64,000 bases of DNA from DTU064 sp045588245 (GTDB lineage: Bacteria > Bacillota > Clostridia > Oscillospirales > CAG-272): the NCBI GenBank assembly GCA_045588245.1, contig JAZNDW010000018.1, forward strand, positions 62,001-126,000. Reading direction: 5' to 3'. The notes under the pieces are model-generated. The model searched no databases, was not told where the DNA came from, and saw only the letters and a program-made list of their open reading frames with translations. Shown piece after piece: positions 37,979 through 47,479 of the stretch. Within the stretch, counting starts at the first letter, position 1; each line of letters starts with the position of its first letter. Both the position numbers and the translations under genes were made by a program.

Positions 37979-39775
37979 TTAAGGTTTTGGTATCGGCACT
38001 CCCGTCGTCGTCGGTTCGATCATTCTGTCAAGGCGGTAAAGCAGAAAATCACCGTCGGTTTTTGCCGCGATCGCGCTTATTATGGGCTTGTTTAGCGCAG
38101 GCTTAACGACGCTGTCAACAGCGTCGATGATGAGCCGCCGTCCGGGCAGCTCGCTCCATTTCACCGTGATGCTTCCGTTGCGGTTGAAAAATATCTTGAT
38201 CCGCCGCTCTGCGGCAAGCTCAAGGCAAGCCACGCGAAGCTTTAGGACAGGAACGTCATCTTCGTTTTTTGTGAGTTCACCCGTCACGGCAAGCTTATAT
38301 ATCTCGCCGTTCAGGTTATAGTCGAAGCATTCCGCCGCGTCAAATCCGACAGTAACTCGCGTCGTACGCAAGCTGTTCGTAAAAACGACGGTGAATTTAT
38401 CCGTTTGTTCGTTATACTCAAAACCGACCGTATCGACGCCAACGTCGTAATTGTTTGCAATAACCTGCGTCAAAAGCGGCAAAACACTCACGTTTTCGGA
38501 GCCGAGCTTATATTTCCTGCCGTTTTGACGCTTGCAACAGTCGGGGACGGCGGGCGGTGTCGGCTCGGCAAAGATCCTGCCGAAAAGCCCCTTTTTTACG
38601 TATTTTTTATTGACTTTTTTAGGCTCGTATAAAGACGCAGAACGGCAAAAGCGATCAAGGCACTCCTGCGCGGCTCTGTTTTCGGGCAATTTGCCGGAAT
38701 AAAAATTTCTGTCGCACAAGAAAAATTCCTCAATTATATCCGTCATGCGGCACGTCTGAAAGAGCACGTCGTTTGCTGCCGTTGTGACAACGACAACATC
38801 AAGATCGGGATAAACGATGATGTTCTGCCCGAACAGTCCGTTACAGACGACGGAGCCGGAACGTGCGCCGCACCAAAGGTGCCGCGCGTAGCCGTATTTG
38901 CCCATATCTTGAGGTGTGTCGAAGGTCTTTTCCGTCATTTTTTCGATCCACACCTCCGAAACGATGCGTTTTCCGCGCCACTGTCCGCGGCGCAGAATCA
39001 GCTCGCCGAGCTTCGCCATATCCTCGGGCAAAAGATAAAGCCCCCAGCCGCCCTTCGTGATCTCTTTCGGGCACGTTTCCCAATGGTACGTGGTGATCCC
39101 GAGAGGCGACCAAAGACGCGGCAGCAAAAACTCCGACACTGTTTGACCCGTCAGCTTCGTCACGATGGCTGAAAGGATATATGAATTCATACTGTTGTAC
39201 GCAAATTCACTTCCCGGCTCGAATTTGACAGCGGATTCAAAGAATCCGCGCACCCAGTCCTCATCCGTAACGCTTCCGATCTCCGCAAAAGACACTCCGC
39301 TCGACATCGACAAAAGATGGTCGACCTTTATGCTCTTGTATTTGGAGAACGGCACCGTTTTTACCTCAGGGAAAAACGAGATCACGTCATCGTCGAGCGA
39401 GAGCTTACCCTCGTCGATAAGCATTCCGACAGCAAGTGCCGTCACCGTCTTGCAAACGGAATGGGTGACGTGCCATATCTGCGTTGAATACGGACGTCGC
39501 GACATCTCCGCAACGACGGCACCGTGACGGAGTATCATTATCGAATGTAAATTAACGTCCTCATCCTCACAAAGACGCAAAAACAGCTTTTCGACAGCAC
39601 CGCTGTCGATGCCGGCTGCCTCCGGCGTCGTCCGCGGAAGCGGTGCATGCTGCGTTATGCCGCCGGGGAAAGGCGCTTTCTGCGGCATCGTTTTCACATA
39701 TTGAGATTTTCCGGGGCGAAGCAAAAACAGATCCGTGATCACGTCAAGCGCGCGTTTTTGCTGTAATATTTCCAT
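37979..39775 (-). CDS. Serine hydrolase of the beta-lactamase/PBP4 fold
   Basis: 598 aa from the ATG at 39775 (GGAG 8 nt upstream). No signal peptide is seen. Residues about 55-360 form the beta-lactamase-type domain: SxxK motif THSVCKTV (Ser106, Lys109), DHLLSMSSGVSF, FAYNSMNSYILSAI (YxN-type motif), and GLYLLPEDMAKLGELIL. The 200-residue C-terminal part is beta-rich (EYNEQTDKFTVVFTNSLRTTRVTVGFD) and of unknown function. Related proteins are esterases or D-aminopeptidase-like. It follows the rluD operon but has a terminator before it. Confidence 0.88.
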   Translation of the reverse strand: MEILQQKRALDVITDLFLLRPGKSQYVKTMPQKAPFPGGITQHAPLPRTTPEAAGIDSGAVEKLFLRLCEDEDVNLHSIMILRHGAVVAEMSRRPYSTQIWHVTHSVCKTVTALAVGMLIDEGKLSLDDDVISFFPEVKTVPFSKYKSIKVDHLLSMSSGVSFAEIGSVTDEDWVRGFFESAVKFEPGSEFAYNSMNSYILSAIVTKLTGQTVSEFLLPRLWSPLGITTYHWETCPKEITKGGWGLYLLPEDMAKLGELILRRGQWRGKRIVSEVWIEKMTEKTFDTPQDMGKYGYARHLWCGARSGSVVCNGLFGQNIIVYPDLDVVVVTTAANDVLFQTCRMTDIIEEFFLCDRNFYSGKLPENRAAQECLDRFCRSASLYEPKKVNKKYVKKGLFGRIFAEPTPPAVPDCCKRQNGRKYKLGSENVSVLPLLTQVIANNYDVGVDTVGFEYNEQTDKFTVVFTNSLRTTRVTVGFDAAECFDYNLNGEIYKLAVTGELTKNEDDVPVLKLRVACLELAAERRIKIFFNRNGSITVKWSELPGRRLIIDAVDSVVKPALNKPIISAIAAKTDGDFLLYRLDRMIEPTTTGVPIPKP

Positions 39776-39827
39776 ATAAAACTCCAGTTCGCCGCACGCG
39801 GCGCCACAAATAATAACGGCATGATGC

Positions 39828-39874
39828 AAAAATACGCCGTATAATCATGATACCACGACGCATACGGCGTAAAA
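39828..39874 (-). terminator. Terminator at the end of the queA-rluD cluster
   Basis: TACGCCGTAT and ATACGGCGTA (39833-39842, 39862-39871) form a perfect 10-bp stem; on the minus strand it is followed by TTTTT. Confidence 0.75.
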
Positions 39875-39914
39875 TGCAATAACTTGTAAATTTTTAGTTA
39901 CTTATAAAATTTTT

Positions 39915-40898
39915 TCATTCTTCCTCTAATTTCAAGAGCAGCTTGCTGAAATTTTCGGGAAGCGGCGAGGAAAACGACACCGTTTCGTTCGTTCGCGGAT
40001 GTCTGAATGACAAACGATAAGCGTGAAGCGCCTGTCCGTCAAAGAGCGCGGCGTTCGCTCGCTCGAAGCGAGTTCTGCCCGCACCGTACACCTCATCTCC
40101 CGCAACGGGGTGCGAGATGTGCGCCATATGAACGCGGATCTGATGCGTTCTGCCCGTATGGAGTCTACATGAAACGAGAGAGAAAAGCTCTCCCTCGCGG
40201 GAGCGAAGTCTGCTCTCCACCTTATAATCCGTGACCGCCGTGCGTGCTTTGCCGCCCGCGGTGATGACCGCCATACGTTTTCTGTCAACGGGATGGCGCC
40301 CTATGGGTGCGTTGACGGTGCCCTCTCGCTCGCGCGGCTCGCCGACGAGGATCGCTTTATATTCGCGGTACATCTCGTGCGTTGAAAGCTGCTCGGAAAG
40401 GCTCGTGTGCGCTGCGTCGTTTTTTGCCACAGCGAGCAGTCCGCTCGTTTGCTTGTCAATTCTGTGAACGATTCCGGGACGCATGACACCTCCGATTCCC
40501 GACAGCGAATCACCGCAATGGTATAGGAGCGCATTGACGAGCGTGCCCGTTTCGTTGCCCGGTGCGGGGTGCACGACCATTCCCGACGGCTTGTTTATTA
40601 TGATAATGTCATCGTCCTCGTATATAACGTCGAGCGGAATATTCTCGGGCTTCGCCTCGTACTCCTGCGGCTCGGGGAGCAAAACCTCAACGGTGTCGCC
40701 GACGGCGAGCACCGTTTTTTTGTTTACGTCACGCCGTATTCCCATAGCAGAGTATATCTCCACCGATCCGTCAGCGATGACACGCTGTGCCTGCGAGCGC
40801 GACAGCTCCGTGACACAGGCAAGAAAAACGTCGAGGCGTGCCCCGGCGTTTTCTTCTGTAGCGGTATATATTTCTTTGTCAAATTCTTTACTGTTCAT
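39915..40898 (-). CDS. RluD-type 23S rRNA pseudouridine synthase
   Basis: 327 aa. An S4 RNA-binding domain (about 15-75: ARLDVFLACVTELSRSQAQRVIADGSVEI) precedes the RluA-family catalytic domain: IPLDVIYEDDDIIIINKPSGMVVHPAPGNETGTLVNALLYH, the catalytic aspartate in GIVHRIDKQTSGLLAVAKND, and HTGRTHQIRVHMAHISHPVAGDEVYG. It converts uridines of 23S rRNA (helix 69 in RluD). Firmicutes often carry this gene (ylyB) directly after lspA, as here. Its start overlaps the lspA end by 11 nt. Confidence 0.93.
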   Translation of the reverse strand: MNSKEFDKEIYTATEENAGARLDVFLACVTELSRSQAQRVIADGSVEIYSAMGIRRDVNKKTVLAVGDTVEVLLPEPQEYEAKPENIPLDVIYEDDDIIIINKPSGMVVHPAPGNETGTLVNALLYHCGDSLSGIGGVMRPGIVHRIDKQTSGLLAVAKNDAAHTSLSEQLSTHEMYREYKAILVGEPREREGTVNAPIGRHPVDRKRMAVITAGGKARTAVTDYKVESRLRSREGELFSLVSCRLHTGRTHQIRVHMAHISHPVAGDEVYGAGRTRFERANAALFDGQALHAYRLSFRHPRTNETVSFSSPLPENFSKLLLKLEEE

Positions 40899-41427
40899 CT
40901 TCGTTCCCGGTCGTTTCGTGTTGCTTTACGGCTTTTTCGGCTTTATACTCTCTGACGAGGTCTGCCGCAAGGTAACATATCAGCAAAAATGCGCCAACGC
41001 ATACAAAAGAATCCGAGCCGTTGAAAACGGCGAAATCTATAAGCCTGAAATCGATAAAATCGACGACGAAGCCGAGGGAGATACGGTCTATCATGTTACC
41101 GATGCCGCCGCCGAGGATCATGGATAGACAGATCGACGCGAACGGATACTGCCGCCCGTATTTTATGAGCACAACGGCAATAATAACGATCGCAACGGTT
41201 GATACCGTCATAAATATCCAACGGCTGTTCTTCATCATGCCAAATGCGGCACCCGTGTTTTCAACGTACGTCAGATGAAGCGCATCTTTGATTATCGGCA
41301 CCGTGTCAACGACGGTGAGATACTTGACGGCGTACCACTTTGTTATCTGGTCTATCCCCACCGAAACGGTAACGATGAGGATATACCAAAAATAGAGTAT
41401 CGGGGATCTTTTCGTTTCCGTCGTCAT
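40888..41427 (-). CDS. lspA: Signal peptidase II (lipoprotein signal peptidase)
   Basis: 179 aa from the ATG at 41427, overlapping the ileS stop as ATGA. Membrane aspartyl protease that removes lipoprotein signal peptides. Four membrane helices; catalytic aspartates in GGGIGNMIDRISLGFVVDFIDF and FAVFNGSDSFVCVGAFL (NxAD-like region reads NGSD), and VENTGAAFGMMKN in the second loop. The short polar tail ends NEDEQ. It serves the lipoproteins seen in this window. Cotranscribed with ileS and the pseudouridine synthase. Confidence 0.95.
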   Translation of the reverse strand: MTTETKRSPILYFWYILIVTVSVGIDQITKWYAVKYLTVVDTVPIIKDALHLTYVENTGAAFGMMKNSRWIFMTVSTVAIVIIAVVLIKYGRQYPFASICLSMILGGGIGNMIDRISLGFVVDFIDFRLIDFAVFNGSDSFVCVGAFLLICYLAADLVREYKAEKAVKQHETTGNEDEQ

Positions 41428-44231
41428 ACGTTTACGGTCTCTTCGCAGCGGCGGCAGAGAACACCGCCCTCCTCGTCGTGTACGCAATCCGTAGAATACT
41501 TCCAGCAACGGTCGCAACGCTCGCCGTCTGCAGGCGATACGAGAACGGCAACGGTTCCGTTTTCGGGGACGAATGCGCCTTCGGGTGCTGTATCTTCATT
41601 ATGGATCGCAACGCCTGAGGTGATAAAGATGTCCTCAAGCTCGTTTGCCTCAAAGGAAGAAAGAAGCGCAAACTTCTCAGCGTCAGCCGTATAGATGTCA
41701 ACCTTTGCGTCGAGAGATTTACCGATCTTCTTGTCTGCTCTTGCAAGCTCAAGCGCACTTGTCACAGCATCACGCTCCGCAAAGAGAGCGTCGTAATGAG
41801 CCGCGATCTCGGAAAATGCCCATTCGGGCTTATATTCGGGCATGGGATTGCAGAATACGCTTTCCTTAACGTCGTCTTTTGCGTGAGGCATGAACTGCCA
41901 GATCTCCTCGCCCGTGAAGACGATGAGGGGCGCTACGAGGCGCGTGAGCGAGGAAAGGAGCAGATACATCGCAGTCTGCGCGGAACGGCGAGCCTTCGAC
42001 GTCTTTGCCGCGGTATAAACGCGATCCTTTGTGATGTCGATATAGAGCTTCGACAGGTCGATGGTGCAGAAATTATTGACGGAATGATATACGACGTGGA
42101 ATTCGTACGTATCGTATGCTTCGCGGACCGTCTTCGCAAGCGAATTGAGTCTTGAGAGTACCCACTTGTCGATATCGTAAAGCTCGTCAACGGGCAGCAT
42201 ATCCGTGTCAGGATCAAAGTCACCGATGTTCGCCATAAGGATACGGGAGGTGTTTCTGATCTTGCGGTACGTTTCGGAGAGCTGCTTGAAAATGTTATCG
42301 GAAACGCGGACGTCGACTCTGTAGTCGCTCGATGCCGCCCACAGACGAACGAGGTCTGCGCCGTACTTTTTGATAACGTCCTCGGGGTAAATGGAGTTGC
42401 CGAGCGACTTGTGCATCGCCTTGCCCTCGCCGTCAACTACCCAGCCGTGCGTCAGAACTGCCTTATAGGGAGCCTGCGGCTCGCCCTTTGCGCCGACTGC
42501 CGTCAGCATGGAGGACTGGAACCAACCGCGATACTGGTCTGCGCCCTCAAGATAGAGGTCTGCGGGCCAATGAACGCCTTCTTTATTTTCGATGGTTGCA
42601 AAGTGGCTCGAGCCCGAGTCAAACCAACCGTCAAGCGTATCGGTTTCTTTTGTAAAGTGAACACCGCCGCAATGCGGGCAAACGAAGCCTTCGGGCAAAA
42701 TCGAGCTTGCCTCGTCCTCGTACCATGCGTTCGAGCCGCGATCAGCGAAGAGCTTCGCTACAGCGTCGATGGTTTCGGGAGTGGAGATGACCTCGCCGCA
42801 GTCGGCGCAGTAGAATACGGGAATGGGAAGACCCCAATGACGCTGACGGGAAATACACCAGTCTGCGCGTTCGCGGATCATGGACGTGATGCGGTCACCG
42901 CCCCAAGCGGGAATCCATTCTACCTTTTCAGCCGCCTTGATGGCGTCGTCCTTGAATGCGTTAACGGAGCAGAACCACTGAGGAGTAGCGCGGAAGATGA
43001 TCGGCTGCTTGCAACGCCAGCAATGCGGATAGGAGTGCGTTACCTCTTCGGAAGCGAAGAGAGCTCCGGACTGCTGCATATCGGCAAGGATCGCCGTATT
43101 CGATTCTTCGTAGTACATACCGGCGTATTTGCCTGCTTCTTCTGTCTGATAACCTCTGTCGTCAACAGGAACGACGATGTCGATACCGTACTTTTTGCAG
43201 GTCATATAGTCGTCCGCGCCGAAGCCGGGAGCTGTGTGTACGCAACCTGTACCGCTGTCCATTGTAACGTAGTCTGCGTTGACAACGACGCTTTCACGGT
43301 CAAGGAAGGGGTGACGCGCGCGCATAAATTCAAAGTCGCGGCCCTTCATAGTCTTGATGACCTCGTACGTTCCAATGCCGCCTTCGCTCATCGTGCGCTC
43401 GGAGAGAGCTTCAGCAACGATGTAGCATTCGCCGTTTTCGGTCTTGATAACGGCATAATCCTCAACAGGAGAGAGCGCAATGGCAAGGTTGCCTGGGAGC
43501 GTCCACGTAGTCGTTGTCCAGATGATGAAATACGTTCTGTCGAGGTCGCAAACGTCGGCGAGAAGCCCCTTGTCGTCGCAAACCTTGAACTTAACGTAAA
43601 TGGAGGTACATTTGTCGTCTCTGTATTCAATTTCGGCTTCTGCGAGTGCCGTTTCGTCATGCGGGCACCAGTAAACGGGCTTGAGTCCCTTATAAATGTA
43701 GCCGCGATTGAACATTTCGCCGAACACCTTGACCTCACGCGCCTCAAATTCGGGACGCATGGTAAGGTACGGTTCATCCCAATCCGCTGTTACGCCGAGG
43801 CGAATGAACGACTTCATCTGGATGTCAACGTAATCCTCTGCGAACTTTTCGCAGGCGGTACGGAACTCAGGAATGCTCATGCGCTTGCGGTCAAGCTTGG
43901 ATTTTTTAATGATTGCGGATTCGATCGGCATTCCGTGGTTATCCCAGCCGGGAGTAAAAGGAACGCGATAGCCTTCCATAGACTTGGACTTGTTGATAAA
44001 ATCCTTAAGTATCTTGTTAAGAGCCGTTCCCATGTGAATATTACCGTTGGAGAAAGGAGGGCCGTCGTGAAGAACGAACGTGGGTTTTCCTTCGTTAACC
44101 TCGAGCATTTTATGATAAAGATCGATGCTACTCCAATATTCGAGCATTTTAGGCTCGCGTTCGGGCAGATTTGCTCTCATCGAAAACTCTGTTTTCGGCA
44201 GGTTCAGTGTGCTTGTGTAGTCTTTAGCCAT
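41424..44231 (-). CDS. ileS: Isoleucyl-tRNA synthetase
   Basis: 935 aa. Charges tRNA-Ile. Class I motifs: HIGH variant GPPFSNGNIHMGTALNK near residue 57, editing domain with TTTWTLPGNLAI and a GCVHTAPGFGADDY loop, then the KMSKS region, which here reads GEGKAMHKSLGN (about 42402-42430). A C-terminal zinc site follows: CDRCWKYSTDC and CRRCEE. The Lys-Met-Ser to Ala-Met-His change in KMSKS is notable, though the second Lys-Ser is kept. It is 13 nt downstream of divIVA and overlaps lspA. Confidence 0.96.
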   Translation of the reverse strand: MAKDYTSTLNLPKTEFSMRANLPEREPKMLEYWSSIDLYHKMLEVNEGKPTFVLHDGPPFSNGNIHMGTALNKILKDFINKSKSMEGYRVPFTPGWDNHGMPIESAIIKKSKLDRKRMSIPEFRTACEKFAEDYVDIQMKSFIRLGVTADWDEPYLTMRPEFEAREVKVFGEMFNRGYIYKGLKPVYWCPHDETALAEAEIEYRDDKCTSIYVKFKVCDDKGLLADVCDLDRTYFIIWTTTTWTLPGNLAIALSPVEDYAVIKTENGECYIVAEALSERTMSEGGIGTYEVIKTMKGRDFEFMRARHPFLDRESVVVNADYVTMDSGTGCVHTAPGFGADDYMTCKKYGIDIVVPVDDRGYQTEEAGKYAGMYYEESNTAILADMQQSGALFASEEVTHSYPHCWRCKQPIIFRATPQWFCSVNAFKDDAIKAAEKVEWIPAWGGDRITSMIRERADWCISRQRHWGLPIPVFYCADCGEVISTPETIDAVAKLFADRGSNAWYEDEASSILPEGFVCPHCGGVHFTKETDTLDGWFDSGSSHFATIENKEGVHWPADLYLEGADQYRGWFQSSMLTAVGAKGEPQAPYKAVLTHGWVVDGEGKAMHKSLGNSIYPEDVIKKYGADLVRLWAASSDYRVDVRVSDNIFKQLSETYRKIRNTSRILMANIGDFDPDTDMLPVDELYDIDKWVLSRLNSLAKTVREAYDTYEFHVVYHSVNNFCTIDLSKLYIDITKDRVYTAAKTSKARRSAQTAMYLLLSSLTRLVAPLIVFTGEEIWQFMPHAKDDVKESVFCNPMPEYKPEWAFSEIAAHYDALFAERDAVTSALELARADKKIGKSLDAKVDIYTADAEKFALLSSFEANELEDIFITSGVAIHNEDTAPEGAFVPENGTVAVLVSPADGERCDRCWKYSTDCVHDEEGGVLCRRCEETVNV

Positions 44232-44244
44232 TGTAAAGATCTCC

Positions 44245-45507
44245 TTAAATGTCGTCTATATCGTTATTTTTCTTTGTCGGTACGGTTTCGATCTTATTTT
44301 CCGTATCGGCAAAGAAATAATTGAATTCGTCAAAATCATGTGTTTCGAAGCTTTCCCCGTCAGCGTCGACATCGTCATCGCCGATTTCAGCGACGCTGCT
44401 TTCAGTCGGTGCATATCGCTCTTTTAAGAGCTGAAGAAGCGCTTCCGCATCTTCGTCGAGCTCGGACTCGGACTCGGACTCACTCACGGGCACGGGCTGC
44501 GGTTTCTTTGCAGCTCGGCTGATCTTATATGATCTCTTTTTCACCTTCGGCTTTGAGGGTGTTTGTACGGGCTCGATCGGCTCGGTCGGTTCAGCCGTAG
44601 ACTCGGCTTCCGTCACGGTCGGCTCATCCTCATCGGTCACGGGGGTGTCAATGTGGATCTGTTCGGGTTCGTCCTCGGGAAGCTCGAACGAAAATTCTTC
44701 GCCCTCCTCCGTCGGAACAGCGAACAATCCGTCCATGAACGAGTCTATATCGTCGGGCAACGTCGGCTCGATCTCAATTTCGCTTTCGGTTTCACCGTCG
44801 GCTTCGGTCACTTCTGCGGGCTCTTCGGCTTCCGCTTCATTTTCTGCGTCCGACACCTGCAAAGCGTCGTATTCAACCTCAGTTTCCAGAGCGTCGTCGG
44901 CATCGGCAAGAAGCGCTTCAAGATCAAATACGGCTTCGTCCGTGAACTGTTCTATAATCTCGGCTTCGTCTTCGGGAACATCAAATTCGATTTCCTCGAC
45001 AACTTCAGTTTCGGTTTCGTCCTCCGTCGCCTCAGCCTCTGCCTCAATCTCGACTTCAGCTTCGACTTCAGCTTCGACTTCAACCTCAACCTCTGCTTCA
45101 GATTCAGCTTCAGCTTCTGCCTCGGCTTGAATCACGGGATCCTCCGCTGCGCTCTTTTCCTTCTCTTCTTCATCGGTAAAAAGCGTGCCTTCCATCACAG
45201 ACAGCTCGGTCTTGAGACGCTCAAGATCGCTCTGCAGTCTGGTGACGACCTCACGGCACAAATCAAAGACTCTTTCATCAACGGGTTTCCCCGTTGCGGA
45301 GCCCTGTTCGCGGTCCGCCGCCGCTTTATGAAGCTCGTCAATGCAGTTATATGCTGCCTCAAGTTTGCGCGTCAGCTCGTCGTTTTCACGGCGAAGCGTT
45401 TCATACGACGTCGCAATATAGTCAAGGTATGACTGCACTTCGTTTTTGGCGTATCCGCCGATAGCGTGCGAAAATTCTTTTTTTCTGATTTCACGCGGTA
45501 AAAGCAT
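44245..45507 (-). CDS. divIVA: DivIVA-domain protein with a long acidic repetitive region
   Basis: 420 aa from the ATG at 45507 (GAGGAGA 7 nt before). DivIVA directs septum and pole growth. The N-terminal DivIVA domain covers about 1-90: LLPREIRKKEFSHAIGGYAKNEVQSYLDYIATSYETLRREND, a coiled coil. The remaining 330 residues are almost all Glu/Asp/Ala/Thr-rich (AEAEAEAESEAEVEVEVE), with a short basic patch near SKPKVKKRSYKISRAAKK. Usual DivIVA are 150-220 aa, so this is about double. Position between ylmH and ileS is the conserved Firmicutes place. Confidence 0.92.
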   Translation of the reverse strand: MLLPREIRKKEFSHAIGGYAKNEVQSYLDYIATSYETLRRENDELTRKLEAAYNCIDELHKAAADREQGSATGKPVDERVFDLCREVVTRLQSDLERLKTELSVMEGTLFTDEEEKEKSAAEDPVIQAEAEAEAESEAEVEVEVEAEVEAEVEIEAEAEATEDETETEVVEEIEFDVPEDEAEIIEQFTDEAVFDLEALLADADDALETEVEYDALQVSDAENEAEAEEPAEVTEADGETESEIEIEPTLPDDIDSFMDGLFAVPTEEGEEFSFELPEDEPEQIHIDTPVTDEDEPTVTEAESTAEPTEPIEPVQTPSKPKVKKRSYKISRAAKKPQPVPVSESESESELDEDAEALLQLLKERYAPTESSVAEIGDDDVDADGESFETHDFDEFNYFFADTENKIETVPTKKNNDIDDI

Positions 45508-45652
45508 AGTGTTCTCCTCGCCGCCGCAAACAGCGGCACAAATATTTGACGAGATCCCCGAAGCCGCACTTCGAAGGATACTGTCGTGAAACTGTCCGTA
45601 GTCTTCGTGGAGGAACACGCACGTTTCACGCTATTTTCAGTTTCTCTGTCGT

Positions 45653-46465
45653 TTATACGTATTTTTCGGCAAACAGCCGCAGCCGTCCGCTTCGCGTCAC
45701 ACCGTCTGTGCCGCGTATGATAAATTTCCCCTTGCCTCGCACCGAAAGAATGCTGCCTGCGGCAATAACGGCATCGGGCTTATAAAGCACTTCGTAATCA
45801 AGCTCGCAAAGCCCCGCGCGAAGATACTCCTTGGCGCGCTCTCGCGAGCAATTTATGAGCGCCGCTATAACGGCGTCCGCTCTCATTGACGCAACAGTGT
45901 CCGTTATCGGCTCCGTGCGCTTCTGCGCGGCAAAGCCGGTAGGCAAAACGGTCTTTCTGACCGTTATCGCATCGCGTCCCACTCGAATGAGATTGGTTGC
46001 GATATATTCCGCGATCTTGCAATCACAAAAAACGTACGCACCCTCCTCGTCAACTAAAATATCGCCAACGAAGCTTCTCTTTATGCCGAGCGCCAATATA
46101 GATCCCATATAATCTCTGTGCGTCAGTTTTTTATATCCGCTGGGATAGATACGCAAAACGGCAACGTCTTCCTCAGCGTAGCTTGACGCCGTACGCCACA
46201 GCGCGTCCTCGTCCCCGTCAGAAACGTCGTAAAGTGCGTAATCGGGCAGGCACACAATCCTTGCGCGTTCCGCGTCGCGGTAGCCGCCAAAAAAAGCAAA
46301 ACGTCCGGCATGACCGGCACCGTTCAGGATAACTTTAGCGTAATGTATTTTTTGCGGATCCAGAAACTCGCTTAATGAAGCCTCTCCCCTGTCTGCCGCC
46401 GACATAAGCTCAAGCACCCGCTTACCGAAAAGCTCGTGTTCTGCGTCCATATACTGTTGCTTCAT
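45653..46465 (-). CDS. ylmH: YlmH family RNA-binding protein (S4 domain)
   Basis: 270 aa. YlmH-like proteins bind rRNA/tRNA on stalled 50S subunits and link translation quality control to the division cluster. N-terminal domain about 1-80; middle: YPSGYKKLTHRDYMGSILALGIKRSFVGDILVDEEGAYVFCDCKIAEYIATNLIRVGRDAITVRK; C-terminal S4 domain about 185-260 (SMRADAVIAALINCSRERAKEYLRAGLCELDYEVLYKPDAVIAAGSILSVRGKGKFII). It overlaps yggT by 4 nt and is followed by divIVA 145 nt later. Confidence 0.93.
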   Translation of the reverse strand: MKQQYMDAEHELFGKRVLELMSAADRGEASLSEFLDPQKIHYAKVILNGAGHAGRFAFFGGYRDAERARIVCLPDYALYDVSDGDEDALWRTASSYAEEDVAVLRIYPSGYKKLTHRDYMGSILALGIKRSFVGDILVDEEGAYVFCDCKIAEYIATNLIRVGRDAITVRKTVLPTGFAAQKRTEPITDTVASMRADAVIAALINCSRERAKEYLRAGLCELDYEVLYKPDAVIAAGSILSVRGKGKFIIRGTDGVTRSGRLRLFAEKYV

Positions 46466-46740
46466 GATAACATAATCAAAATCAGCTCAATCAGTATGAG
46501 CAGAAGGTATGCGACTATTAACGACAGATCGATCGGCACACGGTCAGCGCCCGGTATACGATCCATAAAGCCTCTGACAAACGAAAGAAGCGGCTCTGTT
46601 ACCGTATTCACAAAAACCGCGACAGGTCCGTCCTCATCAAACGGCAAAAACGGCAAAATAGCACGCATCAAAAGAAAAAGCGAATACGCAGTCAGAATGA
46701 ACCGCGCCGCCGTTTCCAGGAGAGTTAAAACTATCTGCAT
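46462..46740 (-). CDS. yggT: YggT family membrane protein
   Basis: 92 aa: N-terminal hydrophobic helix (IVLTLLETAARFILTAYSLFLLMRAI), a PFDEDGPVAVFVNTVTEPLLSFVR loop and a C-terminal helix (LSLIVAYLLLILIELILIML). The NxxTEPxLxxxR motif defines the family (YlmG in Bacillus), needed for proper septum or membrane organisation. Overlaps ylmH by 4 nt. Confidence 0.93.
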   Translation of the reverse strand: MQIVLTLLETAARFILTAYSLFLLMRAILPFLPFDEDGPVAVFVNTVTEPLLSFVRGFMDRIPGADRVPIDLSLIVAYLLLILIELILIMLS

Positions 46741-46766
46741 CGATGCACCTGTAAAATTGACAGTTA

Positions 46767-46803
46767 AAATGCCGTATCCAACATCGCCGGATACGGCATT
46801 TTA
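46767..46803 (-). terminator. Hairpin between sepF and yggT
   Basis: AAAATGCCGTATCC with GGATACGGCATTTT, 14-bp stem; minus-strand T run is only four, so partial termination within the operon is likely. Confidence 0.6.
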
Positions 46804-46825
46804 CCGTTTGTTGTCTGGTAAAAAA

Positions 46826-47398
46826 TCAATAGCCGTAGTTGGCGTCGTCATCGTCTTCAGCCGGAGCTACGGGAGCCGATGCGGGAGCCTTGCGCTGTTC
46901 ACGGAGAGTTTCTCCGCTTACGTCAACGTTGCTGGGCGTGATGATGTATGCGTTATTGGCAATACGCTTGAGCGAACCGTCGATAGAATATGCAACGCCG
47001 GAAAGGAAGTCGATAAGACGGCGGGACGTTTCTTTGTCAGTTGCTTCAAGGTTGAGCACAACGGTGCGCTGGCTGAGAAGGTGGTCCGCGATCTGCGATA
47101 CGTTTTTGAAGCTGTCGGGACGGATGACCTTCATCTGAAGAGCTGAGCCGCCGATATTGATTCCGCCGGAGAACGACGTTGAGGGTGCGCTTGCGGGCTG
47201 CTGGTATCCTGTGCTGTACTGACCGGGCTGAGCATATCCCGTGTTATACTGACCTGCAGACTGTGCGTTCTGCTGGGGCTGTTCGGGTTCGGAAACGTAG
47301 CCGTCGCTGATATCTTCAGAGTAGAAATCGTCGTCGTATGCGTTGTCGTCGTATTCGTCAGTTCCTGTAAATTTTCTGATCTTATCCATGAATCCCAT
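46826..47398 (-). CDS. sepF: Cell division protein SepF
   Basis: 190 aa. SepF rings bundle FtsZ and anchor it to the membrane. N-terminal amphipathic helix MGFMDKIRKFTGTDEY, an acidic and Gln/Tyr-rich linker (EPEQPQQNAQSAGQYNTGYAQPGQYSTGY), then the SepF domain about 85-180: MKVIRPDSFKNVSQIADHLLSQRTVVLNLEATDKETSRRLIDFLSGVAYSIDGSLKRIANNAYIITPSNVDVSG. GGAGG lies 11 nt before the ATG. In the ylmE-F-G-H order. Confidence 0.96.
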   Translation of the reverse strand: MGFMDKIRKFTGTDEYDDNAYDDDFYSEDISDGYVSEPEQPQQNAQSAGQYNTGYAQPGQYSTGYQQPASAPSTSFSGGINIGGSALQMKVIRPDSFKNVSQIADHLLSQRTVVLNLEATDKETSRRLIDFLSGVAYSIDGSLKRIANNAYIITPSNVDVSGETLREQRKAPASAPVAPAEDDDDANYGY

Positions 47399-47479
47399 TG
47401 TTTTTTAATCCTCCGAAATATGTATTGATTATTTTTCGTTTTTTACGGTGACGGCGGCGAGGCGTCAGGTCGATACACG

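Noticed and set aside
44232..44244. T-box riboswitch before ileS
   Set aside because: Only 13 nt separate it from divIVA, and no T-box AGGGTGG-type element is seen further upstream.
42411..44324. Long open frame of 637 codons on the plus strand
   Set aside because: It lies wholly antisense to ileS, which has clear family motifs; the frame is a by-product of codon bias.
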